Part shown: in pieces, positions 54,301 to 63,972 of the stretch
Numbering within the stretch: the stretch's first letter is position 1
Layout of the letters: every line of letters starts with the position of its first letter
Source: Halobacteroides halobius DSM 5150
GTDB taxonomy: Bacteria > Bacillota > Halanaerobiia > Halobacteroidales > Halobacteroidaceae
Length of the DNA: 64,000 nucleotides
Direction: 5' to 3'
Assembly: GCF_000328625.1 (NCBI RefSeq)
Contig: NC_019978.1
Location: 1,674,001 to 1,738,000 of the forward strand
Translations under genes and position numbers: made by a program
Notes under the pieces: generated by a model
What the model was told of the DNA's origin: nothing
What the model saw: the letters and a program-made list of their open reading frames with translations, nothing else
Databases searched by the model: none

Positions 54301-55317
54301 TTAAAATCCTGTAGTCTTTTTCTTACTTAACAAATAAAGAAAGAAAGGGCCTCCAAATAAAGAGGTTATAATCCCTACAGGAATTTCAGTTGGAGCAATT
54401 ACTGTCCGGGCCAATGTATCAGTTAAAATTAAAAAGATTGCACCTACCAAAGCTGAGCTAGGAATTAAAATTCTATGATCTGGGCCAACTAATAATCTCA
54501 CTAAATGGGGAATGATTAAGCCTACAAAACCAATTACTCCACTTCCTGCTACTGCTACCCCAGCCAATAAGGAACCAACTATTAATAAAATCTTCTTTAT
54601 TTGTTCTGCTTCAACCCCTAAGCCCTGGGCTGCTTCTGCCCCTAATAACATAATATTCAAATCTCTAGCAAAAACATGAATTGAAAAATAACCAATTATA
54701 ATATAAATCCAGATCATTTCTACCTTAGCCCAATCAGCTACAGCTAAACTACCCATCATCCAAAATACAATTCGTTGCATACTTTGATTGTTAAAGACCA
54801 TCAATAAAGAAACAATAGCCGACAGAAATGAACCAACTGCTACTCCTGCCAGCAATAAAGTGCTTACTGAAATCTTGTGCCCCACTTTAGCTAGATTATA
54901 AACAATAAAAGTAGTTACTAAGGCGCCACTAAAAGCAAATATAGGAATACTATTTAAGCCTAATAGACTAAATTGAAAATCCCACAACATCCCTAAAGTT
55001 GCTCCTAAAGATGCTCCCGAAGAAATCCCGATTACATAAGGGTCAGCCATCGGATTCTTTAGTAAAGCCTGAAAAACTGTGCCTGAAGTTGCTAAAGCTA
55101 ATCCTACTAAACCAGCTAATAATACCCTAGGTAATCTAATCTTCCAAATAATAGTCTGACTGACCCCCAGCTTTTCCCCTAATTTAAATAAAATCTGTAT
55201 TACTTTTAAAAAAGGGATCTTTACTGCTCCTAAGCTAGTCGCTACTATAACTGTTAAAATCAAGAATATAATTAATCCTACAATAATGCCTCGCCATTTT
55301 GTTTTTTTAGTCTTCAT
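54301..55317 (-). CDS. btuC: corrinoid ABC transporter permease
   Basis: 338 residues with about ten membrane segments. FecCD/BtuC signatures: IRLPRVLLAGLVGLALATSGTVFQALLKNPMADPYVIGISSGASLG and GVIGFVGLIIPHLVRLLVGPDHR. Forms the membrane channel with BtuD and receives substrate from BtuF. Lies between btuF and btuD in the riboswitch-led operon. Confidence 0.93.
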   Translation of the reverse strand: MKTKKTKWRGIIVGLIIFLILTVIVATSLGAVKIPFLKVIQILFKLGEKLGVSQTIIWKIRLPRVLLAGLVGLALATSGTVFQALLKNPMADPYVIGISSGASLGATLGMLWDFQFSLLGLNSIPIFAFSGALVTTFIVYNLAKVGHKISVSTLLLAGVAVGSFLSAIVSLLMVFNNQSMQRIVFWMMGSLAVADWAKVEMIWIYIIIGYFSIHVFARDLNIMLLGAEAAQGLGVEAEQIKKILLIVGSLLAGVAVAGSGVIGFVGLIIPHLVRLLVGPDHRILIPSSALVGAIFLILTDTLARTVIAPTEIPVGIITSLFGGPFFLYLLSKKKTTGF

Positions 55318-55370
55318 ATAGTATCAACTCTTCTTTTTAATTCTTTAATTTATTAACAAAAGTTCAATCG

Positions 55371-56294
55371 TTACTCATCACTTGTCACTGAAAATAACTT
55401 AGGATGAAGAACTTTAGCTATTTTTTCTAAAGCAATAACAATTCTTGGCCCAGGCCGATTAACAATATCAGGATTCAAAATATGAACCCTACCTTCTCTG
55501 ATGGCCTTAATTGAAGCAAATTCATCTCTATTCATAATAGTTCTTTTAGTTACTGTACCCTTCCAACTATGTTTAGAAGCTAAGTAAACATCAGGATTTT
55601 TAGCTAATAAAACTTCAAAACTATACTGGGGCCAAGCACTTTGAGCATCATGGGCAATATTTACTCCACCAGCTAAAGAAATTAGATTATCAATAAACGT
55701 ATTAGGGCCTGCTGTATATAATGGTTGCTTCCAGACCTCATAAAAAACTTCTGGGCGCTGCTTTTGACTGACATGCTCCTTGATAGTTTCAGTAATCTTA
55801 TTTATTTTATCTTGCATTCTAGTTGTTAACTTACGAGCTTTTTTTTGTTGGCCCGTTATTTTACCCACTAAAGAAATACTAGCTATAATTTCTTTTATAG
55901 TTTTAGGGTTTAGACCAATAACTTTAATCCCTAATTGTCTTAATCTCTTCACCATTTCTTTAGATGTAATTCCTGCTGCCAAAACTAAATCAGGTTTTAA
56001 TTGAATTATCGTTTCTAGATTCTTACTACTAACCTGTTTCTTCTTAGTTGCTGCTTGAGGATAGTCAGCATGTTTTGTTACCCCTACTACTTTATCCTCT
56101 AACCCTAAAGCAAATAAAATCTCAGTATTACTAGGAGCTAAAGAAATAATCCGCTTAGGTTGTTCATCAATAGTGACCTTTTCTTTTAAATCATCCGTAA
56201 CTGTTATAGGATAATCTGTTGCTTGAACAATACTTCCTCCAACTAATAAGCTAATTAATACTAATAAATAAACTAGATTCTTCTTTAATTTCAT
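55371..56294 (-). CDS. btuF: corrinoid-binding protein of the ABC transporter
   Basis: 307 residues. Signal peptide (NLVYLLVLISLLVGGSIVQA); no lipobox Cys is evident, so attachment to the cell surface is unclear. Two lobes of the BtuF/FhuD fold: RIISLAPSNTEILFALGLEDKVVGVTKHADYP, KPDLVLAAGI, WPQYSFEVLLAKNPDVYLAS and GPRIVIALEKIAKVLHP. First gene after the cobalamin riboswitch, so uptake is expected to be the most tightly vitamin-controlled step. GGGGGATATTT precedes the ATG. Confidence 0.9.
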   Translation of the reverse strand: MKLKKNLVYLLVLISLLVGGSIVQATDYPITVTDDLKEKVTIDEQPKRIISLAPSNTEILFALGLEDKVVGVTKHADYPQAATKKKQVSSKNLETIIQLKPDLVLAAGITSKEMVKRLRQLGIKVIGLNPKTIKEIIASISLVGKITGQQKKARKLTTRMQDKINKITETIKEHVSQKQRPEVFYEVWKQPLYTAGPNTFIDNLISLAGGVNIAHDAQSAWPQYSFEVLLAKNPDVYLASKHSWKGTVTKRTIMNRDEFASIKAIREGRVHILNPDIVNRPGPRIVIALEKIAKVLHPKLFSVTSDE

Positions 56295-56311
56295 AAATAT
56301 CCCCCTAAATT

Positions 56312-56344
56312 AAAAATTCCTCAACCTTGATAACAAGATTGAGG
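56312..56344 (-). terminator. riboswitch expression-platform terminator
   Basis: Eleven-bp arms (56319-56329, 56334-56344; one mismatch), loop ATAA, then AATTTTTAATTT on the minus strand, directly before btuF. Probably formed when the aptamer binds cobalamin. Confidence 0.8.
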
Positions 56345-56384
56345 TAAATATAAGTAGACATAGACCGCCTTAAGATCTAGACTA

Positions 56385-56580
56385 CCTCCTTGCTACCGAA
56401 GTAATAGTAGTTGCTAGCTAACTAGGCAGGTCTCCTGACTTCTAGCTTACATTAAGCTTTACCTTCCCCAAAAGCTGAGTGGTATCTTAAGCTCAATCTG
56501 CTAGTTACAGTGGCGGGCCCGTTCAGGATTTACACCTGATTCCCTATTCTCCCTTAACCGTAGTTAAAGGCACCTAATTA
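56385..56580 (-). promoter_or_regulatory. cobalamin riboswitch (AdoCbl-type aptamer)
   Basis: Minus-strand landmarks in order: GGTGCC (56574-56569), GGGAATCAGGTGTAAATCCTGAACGGGCCCGCCACTGT in the plus-strand complement 56515-56548, and the B12 box AAGTCAGGAGACCTGCC (56441-56425). These are the conserved core elements of cobalamin riboswitches. It precedes btuFCD and the cob genes, and a terminator follows, so binding should stop transcription. The aptamer ends are approximate. Confidence 0.95.
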
Positions 56581-56665
56581 TTTAATATTTAATTATTATC
56601 CGCTATACAATATTCTTATGCATAGTTTACTAAATTCCTGCTTAATAATCTAAATATTTTTTTAC

Positions 56666-58420
56666 TTAAATTGCCAAAAGATCAGCTGTTGTCTGCGTTT
56701 TACATAATTTAGAGTATACTCCCCCAGCATCAATCAATTCTTCATGAGTCCCTCTTTCTACAATAGAACCTCTTTCTAAAACTAAAATCTTGTCTGAATC
56801 TTGAATAGTAGAAAGACGATGAGCAACTACTATGGTAGTACGATCTTCCATCAACTTATCTAAAGCATCCTGAATTAAATTTTCTGTTTCAACATCAACT
56901 GCTGAAGTAGCTTCATCTAATATAAGAATAGGAGCATCCTTAAGTACAGCTCGCGCTATAGAAATACGCTGTTTTTGTCCTCCGGATAATTTAACTCCTC
57001 TTTCTCCAACTTTAGTTTCATAGTCATTCGAAAGTTCTTGTATAAATTCGTGAGCATTAGCTGTTTTAGCGGCTTCTATTACCTCTTTATCAGAAGCATA
57101 AGGGCTACCATATATAATATTCTCTTTGATAGTCCCATTAAATAAAAATACATCCTGCAAAACCATACTAATATTTTCTCTTAAATTATGAAGTGTTATA
57201 TCTTGAATATCCTTGTCATCAATTAATATTTTCCCTGATTGAGGTTCATAAAAACGAGGGATCAAACGAATAATTGTAGTCTTACCAACTCCAGTCGGGC
57301 CAACTAAGGCTACCTTTTTCCCAGATTCAACCTCAAAAGAAATATCTTCTAAGACAGGCTCGTCTTCTTCATAGCGAAAGTTAACCTTGTCAAAAACAAT
57401 CTCTCCGTTAATATTATTCACAGCAGTTGCATCTGGATGATTAGTAATCTGAGGTTCAACATTTAGAACTTCAATCACTCTTTCTGCGCTAGCAAGAGCT
57501 TGCTGTAATCCTTCATTTATTCTTCCTAACTGAGTAATAGGCTGATAAAACATCCGTAAATAAAGTAAGAAAGCAACTAGGTCAGCCATAGAAAGTTCTC
57601 CAGCTAGGGCTAACCTCCCCCCAAAGAAGATAACAATTACAGTTCCCATCCCAGATATAAACTGAATACCTGGTTGATAGATAGCACTTACCTTAAGTGC
57701 TTTTAAAATAGCTTTAGTATAAGCAGTAATTCGCTTCCCTGCCTGTTTACTTTCGTAATCCTCTTGAGTAAAAGCTTTTATTTCTTTGATTCCTGAAATA
57801 TTATCTTGCAGGATAGCATTTACATCAGCTACCTCCTCTTGTGCCTTCTTAAATAAAGGGCGAGAAACCATACTAAACTTTAAGACAGCCCAGATTAAAA
57901 AAGGTATTGGAATTAAAGTTAACAGAGTCAATTTTACATTCATAGAGAATAATATAGCTGAAATTCCCACCAAAATACCTACATTACTAATGATAGTTGG
58001 TATCGCATGCGCAATCAATCTTTCAAAATTACGAGTATCATTTACTACCCGAGACATTAACTCTCCTGTCTGTTTATCTTGAAAGAATTTAAGAGATAAT
58101 TCTTGTAAATGATCATAAAGATACTGACGAATATCTTCTAATATCTCCCAAGCAGCATAATGAGCTACATAATTACGACCAAACTGGGCCAACGCCCGAA
58201 ACAAATATATGACTACTATAGAGATAGCCAAAGTATTTATCTTTCCAAAATCAATTCCTGCCCCAGCTCCTTTAATTATGGTATTTATCAGGTTTCTAAT
58301 CAACCACGGAGCAGCTAAATTCATAGCTGTAAACAAAATCAAACAAAAGATAGCTAATAACAAAACTACCCAATATGGTTTGATAAAGCGAAATAACGGT
58401 TTGAATTTCTTCCACTCCAT
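56666..58420 (-). CDS. ABC exporter half-transporter (MsbA-like)
   Basis: 584 residues: six-helix membrane domain about 1-320 and a nucleotide-binding domain about 335-580. Walker A GPTGVGKTTIIR, Q-loop MVLQDVFLFNGT, signature LSGGQKQRISIARA, Walker B ILILDEATSAVD and H-loop VAHRLST are all canonical, so it can function as a homodimer. It ends the operon with GH127 and the heterodimeric exporters; the gene follows GH127 after 23 bases. Substrate unknown; an exported oligosaccharide or lipid is one possibility. Confidence 0.9.
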   Translation of the reverse strand: MEWKKFKPLFRFIKPYWVVLLLAIFCLILFTAMNLAAPWLIRNLINTIIKGAGAGIDFGKINTLAISIVVIYLFRALAQFGRNYVAHYAAWEILEDIRQYLYDHLQELSLKFFQDKQTGELMSRVVNDTRNFERLIAHAIPTIISNVGILVGISAILFSMNVKLTLLTLIPIPFLIWAVLKFSMVSRPLFKKAQEEVADVNAILQDNISGIKEIKAFTQEDYESKQAGKRITAYTKAILKALKVSAIYQPGIQFISGMGTVIVIFFGGRLALAGELSMADLVAFLLYLRMFYQPITQLGRINEGLQQALASAERVIEVLNVEPQITNHPDATAVNNINGEIVFDKVNFRYEEDEPVLEDISFEVESGKKVALVGPTGVGKTTIIRLIPRFYEPQSGKILIDDKDIQDITLHNLRENISMVLQDVFLFNGTIKENIIYGSPYASDKEVIEAAKTANAHEFIQELSNDYETKVGERGVKLSGGQKQRISIARAVLKDAPILILDEATSAVDVETENLIQDALDKLMEDRTTIVVAHRLSTIQDSDKILVLERGSIVERGTHEELIDAGGVYSKLCKTQTTADLLAI

Positions 58421-58443
58421 TTTTTTCCTCCTTAATTACCAAC

Positions 58444-60387
58444 TTAGTTTCCTTCTCGAAGCCACACTAACATCTCTCCTAACTCTCTATTATCCCAAGC
58501 AAAATAAGGCACTGCTTTAATTTTAATTGGTTCTTTCTGATAGTCAGTTGTACTATAAAGTTTATCTTCACTATTAGCAATCTTATAACCTTGTCCTTTA
58601 ATAACTGTTACTCCATCTAATAGATCGTCTTTATATTCTACTGTTAACTCTTTATCCTGAGGCAAAGAAATAGCAGGTAGATTATTACCATTATCCGCTT
58701 CTTCAAGACAGTAGATTATTGGCCCTCGTTGTAGAGCTACTTTACCAACATTCTCACGAAGCTTAGGATTAGAATAAACTCTTTTTACAGGCATTGCCAG
58801 GACTAATTCAATTTGGTCTCCTTTACTCCACGATCTATTAACTTCTACATAACCATTATCTATAATTGAATCAAGTTCTAAAGTCCTTCCATTAACTTTA
58901 AGTTCTGCACTTTCACACCAGTCAGGAATTCTAAGGGCCAATGTAAACTCAACCTCTTCTCTCGGATTAACTGTAATAGTTATATTTTCATCCCATGGAT
59001 AATCAGTCTCTTGATCTAGTTCTACACTAGTACCATCAATTTCAAATTCTGTTACACTAGCAGTATATAAATGAATATAGGCAGCTTGCTCATCTGTAGA
59101 GTAGATGTACTCTCCAATTGAAGCCAGTAACCGGGCTATATTAGGTGGACAACAAGCACAGCCAAACCACTTTTGTCGAGTAGGCTTAACATGTTCTTTA
59201 TCCTTTCGCTCCTCACAAGCTTCGGGCCAAACTTCTAGTGGATTAACATAGAAAAACTTTTCTCCATCCTGAGACATGCCACTTAAAACTCCATTATACA
59301 AAGCTCTTTCCATTACATCTGCATATTGACTATCTAAATCAAGATGTAACATTCTATGGGCCCAAAACATAAGACCAATAGCTGCACAAGTCTCGGCATA
59401 AGCTGTATCATTAGGTAAGTCATAATCAAAGCTAAAAGCTTCACCATAACCACTTGAACCTATTCCGCCAGTAATATACATCTGTTTTTGAGTAGTGTTG
59501 GCCCATAACCTTTCACAAGCCTCAACTAGTGATTGGTCGCCAGTTTCAGCTGCTATATCAGCCATCCCACTATACATATAAACTGCCCGTACGGCATGAC
59601 CTTTAGCTACTTCCTGTTCTCTGACTGGCCGATCTGACTGATGATAAGTTTTATCTTCTGTCAAACTTCTAAAATCAGGCCAATAAGTAGTTTTTCCTCT
59701 TTCTTCCCATTCAAGATCAAAGTAATGAGGTTCTTTTCCCCGTTCATCTATAAAGAACTTAGCTAGGTTAAGATATCTTTCCTCATCAGTAACTCGATAA
59801 AGCTTAACTAAAGCCAACTCAATCTCTTGATGACCCGGATAACCTTGTAATTTATCCTCTTGAGGGCCAAATGTCTGATCTATATGATCGGCAAAACGAC
59901 AAACTACATCTAATAGTTTTTTCTTTCCTGTCGCCTGATAGTAAGCTACTGCAGCCTCTATCATATGACCAGCACAATATAACTCATGACATTCTTCTAA
60001 ATCCTGCCATCTCTTGTCTGGTGCTTCAATAATGTAATAAGTATTTAAATAACCATCTGGTTGCTGAGCTTTAGCAATTAAATCAATTACCTCATCAGCA
60101 GTTTTCTCTAGTTCAGAGTCAGGATTAGTAGCTAGCTGATAAGCAACAGCCTCTAACCACTTAGCTACATCACTATCCTGAAAGACCATACCTTTAAATT
60201 CTCCTTCTGCCTCACCTGCCGCAATCTTAAAATTTTCAATTGCATGACTTGGTTCTGTATTAGGTAGTTCATCATTTAAAGCCTGCCATTGATAAGGAAT
60301 TACTTTTTCTCGCACTAATTCATTCTTTTCTCCTAATAATCCACCATTGATATCAACATCTTTAACTGAAATAGATTTAAGTGTCAT
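58444..60387 (-). CDS. GH127 beta-L-arabinofuranosidase-type glycoside hydrolase
   Basis: 647 residues, cytosolic (no signal peptide). DUF1680/GH127 fold: alpha/alpha barrel then beta-sandwiches. The catalytic region FGCACCPPNIARLL holds the nucleophile Cys and the Zn-binding Cys pair; Glu in DTAYAETCAAIG supplies a ligand/general acid as in the Bifidobacterium HypBA1 enzyme. It removes non-reducing beta-L-arabinofuranose from plant oligosaccharides, but family members vary. The operon contains ABC exporters rather than a sugar importer, so how substrate enters is unclear. Confidence 0.9.
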   Translation of the reverse strand: MTLKSISVKDVDINGGLLGEKNELVREKVIPYQWQALNDELPNTEPSHAIENFKIAAGEAEGEFKGMVFQDSDVAKWLEAVAYQLATNPDSELEKTADEVIDLIAKAQQPDGYLNTYYIIEAPDKRWQDLEECHELYCAGHMIEAAVAYYQATGKKKLLDVVCRFADHIDQTFGPQEDKLQGYPGHQEIELALVKLYRVTDEERYLNLAKFFIDERGKEPHYFDLEWEERGKTTYWPDFRSLTEDKTYHQSDRPVREQEVAKGHAVRAVYMYSGMADIAAETGDQSLVEACERLWANTTQKQMYITGGIGSSGYGEAFSFDYDLPNDTAYAETCAAIGLMFWAHRMLHLDLDSQYADVMERALYNGVLSGMSQDGEKFFYVNPLEVWPEACEERKDKEHVKPTRQKWFGCACCPPNIARLLASIGEYIYSTDEQAAYIHLYTASVTEFEIDGTSVELDQETDYPWDENITITVNPREEVEFTLALRIPDWCESAELKVNGRTLELDSIIDNGYVEVNRSWSKGDQIELVLAMPVKRVYSNPKLRENVGKVALQRGPIIYCLEEADNGNNLPAISLPQDKELTVEYKDDLLDGVTVIKGQGYKIANSEDKLYSTTDYQKEPIKIKAVPYFAWDNRELGEMLVWLREGN

Positions 60388-60433
60388 ATTAAAAACTCCT
60401 TCCTTTCTGTTTATATAACATAATCATAACCTT

Positions 60434-62209
60434 TTAAATAACTCGACTATACTGAGCCTTATATAACTCATAATATGCCCCTTGACTATCCATTAGTTGA
60501 TCATGACTTCCAGTTTCAATAATCTCACCATTATCAATAACCATAATCCTATCTGCATTTCTAATTGTTGATAACCTATGAGCAATAACAAAAGAGGTTC
60601 TACCTTCTAAAACAGCTTCAGTAGCCTTTTGGACAAGTATCTCTGTCTGAGTATCAATACTTGATGTTGCTTCATCTAGAATTAAAATACCTGGGTTTGA
60701 CAAAATAGTTCGTGCAAAAGAAATTAACTGTCGTTGCCCCACTGATAATCTTGAACCTCGTTCATTAACTTCAGTCTGATAACCATCTTCTAATTCAGTT
60801 ATAAAGTCATGAGCATAAACCGTTTTCGCTGCCTCAATTGCTTCTTCATCTGAAGCATCAAGATTACCATATTTAATATTATCCATAATTGGCCCTGAGA
60901 AAATAAAAGTATCTTGCATCATAATACCAATCTGTTCCCTTAGCGATTTAATGGTTACACTCTGGATATCAATACCATCTATTAAAATACTTCCTGTATC
61001 TATATCATAAAAACGAGTTAACAAATTAATAATAGTACTTTTACCAGCACCTGTTGCACCAACAAAGGCTATTGTTTCCCCTGGTTGAACCTTAAAGTTC
61101 AAATCTTTTAGTATTCTTATATCTTCTTCATAACTGAAGTTAACATCTTTAAATTCTACTTCTCCTTTTACTGGCGGAAGAGGAATAGCTTGTGGTGCAT
61201 CTACTATATCTGCATCTGTATCCAATACATCAAATATTCTCTCAGCTGCAGATCCAGCAATTAAAAGCTGATTATAAAAATTACTTAAATTAATGATTGG
61301 TTGCCATAATCTCCAAACATACTGCAATAAAGCAATTAAGGTACCAATTGTAATTATACCTTGGGTTAGATAGTTCATTCCTACTAGATACATCAGGATT
61401 ACACTAATCGTATTAATCACAATAACCATTGGAAATACACTATGGGATAACATAACTGCATGCATCCATGATTCACGACTATCCTCAAGCAAATCTTCTG
61501 CGATATTACTATTTCTATCTTCTCTAACAAAAGCTTGTGTAATTTCCATTCCAGTAATACTTTCATGGATATAAGCATTTAAGTTAGAATTCTTCTTTTG
61601 TACCTTTCGCCAACCAATTCTAATCCTTTTCTTCATTAAAAATACAACTAATACTAATAATGGCATTACAGTTAAAGCTATCATTGTAAGCCTAAAGTGA
61701 AGACTAAACATTATAATTAGAATAGCTACAAATTTAAACAAATCAGTTATTATATTGATTAACCCATTCTCCAGTATCCCCTGCAATGAATTTACGTTAT
61801 TCATAACTCGAACAATGATTTTACCTGCTGGTTTAGAATCAAAATAATTGAAAGATAGATTTTGAATATGCTCAAATATCTCTTTTCTAATATTTTTAAT
61901 AACTTTATGTCCAGTCTTACTCATCAGTATTACTCTATACCTGACACAAACAGCATTAATTACCAATAAAGTAATATAAACTAAACTGATCCAAAGCAAT
62001 CCTTGTAAATCACCGGTACCTATATACTTATCTATTGCTACCTTAGTAAGATAGGGCCCCATTAGATTAGAAAAAGCTGCTACTGCCATTAACACAACCG
62101 CGATCAAGACTTTAAACTTATAAGGCTTTAAATATTTCAGAAGTCGTCTAATATGATGAGGATTAAATGACTCTAATTTCTCATCTTCAAAATATCTATT
62201 TCTAGCCAT
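60434..62209 (-). CDS. heterodimeric ABC exporter, subunit with deviant signature motif
   Basis: 591 residues: six transmembrane helices then an ATPase domain. Walker A GATGAGKSTIINLL, signature LSVGQRQLISFAR (Val replaces the second Gly of LSGGQ), Walker B ILILDEATSSID with catalytic Glu, H-loop FVIAHRLST. With the next gene it should form a BmrCD/TM287-288-type heterodimer. Its ATG overlaps the partner's stop by one base (TAATGG). Substrate unknown; drug or lipid export is typical of the group. Confidence 0.92.
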   Translation of the reverse strand: MARNRYFEDEKLESFNPHHIRRLLKYLKPYKFKVLIAVVLMAVAAFSNLMGPYLTKVAIDKYIGTGDLQGLLWISLVYITLLVINAVCVRYRVILMSKTGHKVIKNIRKEIFEHIQNLSFNYFDSKPAGKIIVRVMNNVNSLQGILENGLINIITDLFKFVAILIIMFSLHFRLTMIALTVMPLLVLVVFLMKKRIRIGWRKVQKKNSNLNAYIHESITGMEITQAFVREDRNSNIAEDLLEDSRESWMHAVMLSHSVFPMVIVINTISVILMYLVGMNYLTQGIITIGTLIALLQYVWRLWQPIINLSNFYNQLLIAGSAAERIFDVLDTDADIVDAPQAIPLPPVKGEVEFKDVNFSYEEDIRILKDLNFKVQPGETIAFVGATGAGKSTIINLLTRFYDIDTGSILIDGIDIQSVTIKSLREQIGIMMQDTFIFSGPIMDNIKYGNLDASDEEAIEAAKTVYAHDFITELEDGYQTEVNERGSRLSVGQRQLISFARTILSNPGILILDEATSSIDTQTEILVQKATEAVLEGRTSFVIAHRLSTIRNADRIMVIDNGEIIETGSHDQLMDSQGAYYELYKAQYSRVI

Positions 62210-63972
62210 TATGAAACCTCCAATTTCTCTTCAAAGTATCCACCATCAGCAATTAATTCCTTGTATTGTTTCTCAAAAATATTATAATACTCACCTTTTA
62301 ATTTTAAGAGTTCTTCATGAGTTCCTCTCTCAGCAATCTTACCATCTTTAAGGATAATAATTTGATCAGCATTTCTAACTGATGAAATTCTGTGAGCAAT
62401 AATAAATAATGTACTTTTATCATCCATTTCTTCTAGTGCTTCCTGAATTTTATGTTCTGTCTCCATGTCCACTGCCGAAGTAGCATCATCCAGTATTAAA
62501 ATAGGGGATTCTTCTAAAACAGCTCGTGCTAATGATACACGCTGTTTTTGTCCACCAGAAAGACCCATCCCTCTTTCTCCTACAACTTCTTGATAACCTT
62601 CATCTATCTCTTCAATAAACTCTTTAGCTCCTGCAATCTTTGCTGCTTCCTTGATTTCATCTAATGAAGCATCAGGGCTACCATAAGCAATATTATTCTT
62701 TATAGTCTCAGAAAATAAAAAGACATCCTGCATAACTATACTAACTTGTTCTCTTAAATTTTTTAAATCAAAATCCTTAACATTTATATCATCTATACAA
62801 ACTTCACCCTCAGTTACATCATAATAGCGAGCAATTAAATTAATTAAAGAAGATTTACCACTTCCTGTTGCTCCCATAATTGCTACTGTATCATCAGGTT
62901 TAGCATGAAAATTAATATCCTTTAAAATATATTGATCATCATATCTTAAAGAAACATCTTTAAATTCTATCTCACCTTTAACTTGATCAACAGTAACTGG
63001 ATTTTCTCCATTTTCAATTTCAGATTCTGTTTCTAAAATATTAAATATTCTTTCTCCAGAAGCTATTGCTCTACTTATCATATTTACTAAACGTCCTAGT
63101 AATCTCATAGGCATGATTAACATCCATAAATAACTGTTAAATTGCATCCAAACTCCTATTGTTATCTCACCTTGAATTACTAATCTACCACCAAAATACA
63201 ATAAAAAGACTGTACTGGCCCCACCTAAAAATTCAATTATAGGGAAATACTTGGCCCAAATTTTAGCTGCTCCATAATTTTTCTTAAAATAATCATGATT
63301 CTCTTCATCAAATTTTTCCATCTCATGATACTGCTGGTGAAAGGCCTTAACTATTCTAATTCCTGATATATTTTCTTGCACAGTAGAGTTTAATTCAGAA
63401 AACTGCTCTCTAACCTCACTAAAAGCCGGTTTGATTCTTCTTGAAAGACGATAAGCAAAGAAGGCAATAAAAGGACTTGTTGCTAAGGAAATTAAAGTTA
63501 ATTGTACATTCTCTCTAATTAGAACAATCCCTACTAATAAGACATAAAAAACACATCTGATTAACTGAATCATACCCTCAGCAATAACAAGTCTAATTGC
63601 ATTCATATCACCTGTCATTCTAGACATTAACTCCCCAGTTCTATTTTCATTAAAGAAACTAAAAGATAACTTTTGTAAGTGATCATAAACTGACTGTTTT
63701 AAATCTCTAAGTGTCTTTTGCGAAAGCGCTTCAATACAGTACCTTTGAATAATAATACATAAAGATCTTAATAAAGTAACTCCTATATAAGCTACTAGTA
63801 ACCCTGTTAATAGTTGAGTTTTACCATTAGTAATAACATCATCAATGATTCTTCTGTTTAAATAACCTGGTACCATTGATGCTCCAACATTTAAAATAAT
63901 AAATATTATACCACTATAAAACAAATAGCTATACCCTCTAACATAATTCCATAATTTTTTAAATACTTCCAC
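62209..63972 (-). CDS. heterodimeric ABC exporter, subunit with degenerate Walker B
   Basis: 587 residues. Walker A GATGSGKSSLINLI, signature LSGGQKQRVSLARA (canonical), Walker B ILILDDATSAVD where the catalytic Glu is Asp, H-loop FIIAHRISS. Asp in this position marks the catalytically weak subunit of heterodimeric exporters. GTG start with GAAGGTG upstream. First gene of the four-gene operon; only 28 bases lie before the window edge, so upstream regulation cannot be seen. Confidence 0.92.
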   Translation of the reverse strand: MEVFKKLWNYVRGYSYLFYSGIIFIILNVGASMVPGYLNRRIIDDVITNGKTQLLTGLLVAYIGVTLLRSLCIIIQRYCIEALSQKTLRDLKQSVYDHLQKLSFSFFNENRTGELMSRMTGDMNAIRLVIAEGMIQLIRCVFYVLLVGIVLIRENVQLTLISLATSPFIAFFAYRLSRRIKPAFSEVREQFSELNSTVQENISGIRIVKAFHQQYHEMEKFDEENHDYFKKNYGAAKIWAKYFPIIEFLGGASTVFLLYFGGRLVIQGEITIGVWMQFNSYLWMLIMPMRLLGRLVNMISRAIASGERIFNILETESEIENGENPVTVDQVKGEIEFKDVSLRYDDQYILKDINFHAKPDDTVAIMGATGSGKSSLINLIARYYDVTEGEVCIDDINVKDFDLKNLREQVSIVMQDVFLFSETIKNNIAYGSPDASLDEIKEAAKIAGAKEFIEEIDEGYQEVVGERGMGLSGGQKQRVSLARAVLEESPILILDDATSAVDMETEHKIQEALEEMDDKSTLFIIAHRISSVRNADQIIILKDGKIAERGTHEELLKLKGEYYNIFEKQYKELIADGGYFEEKLEVS

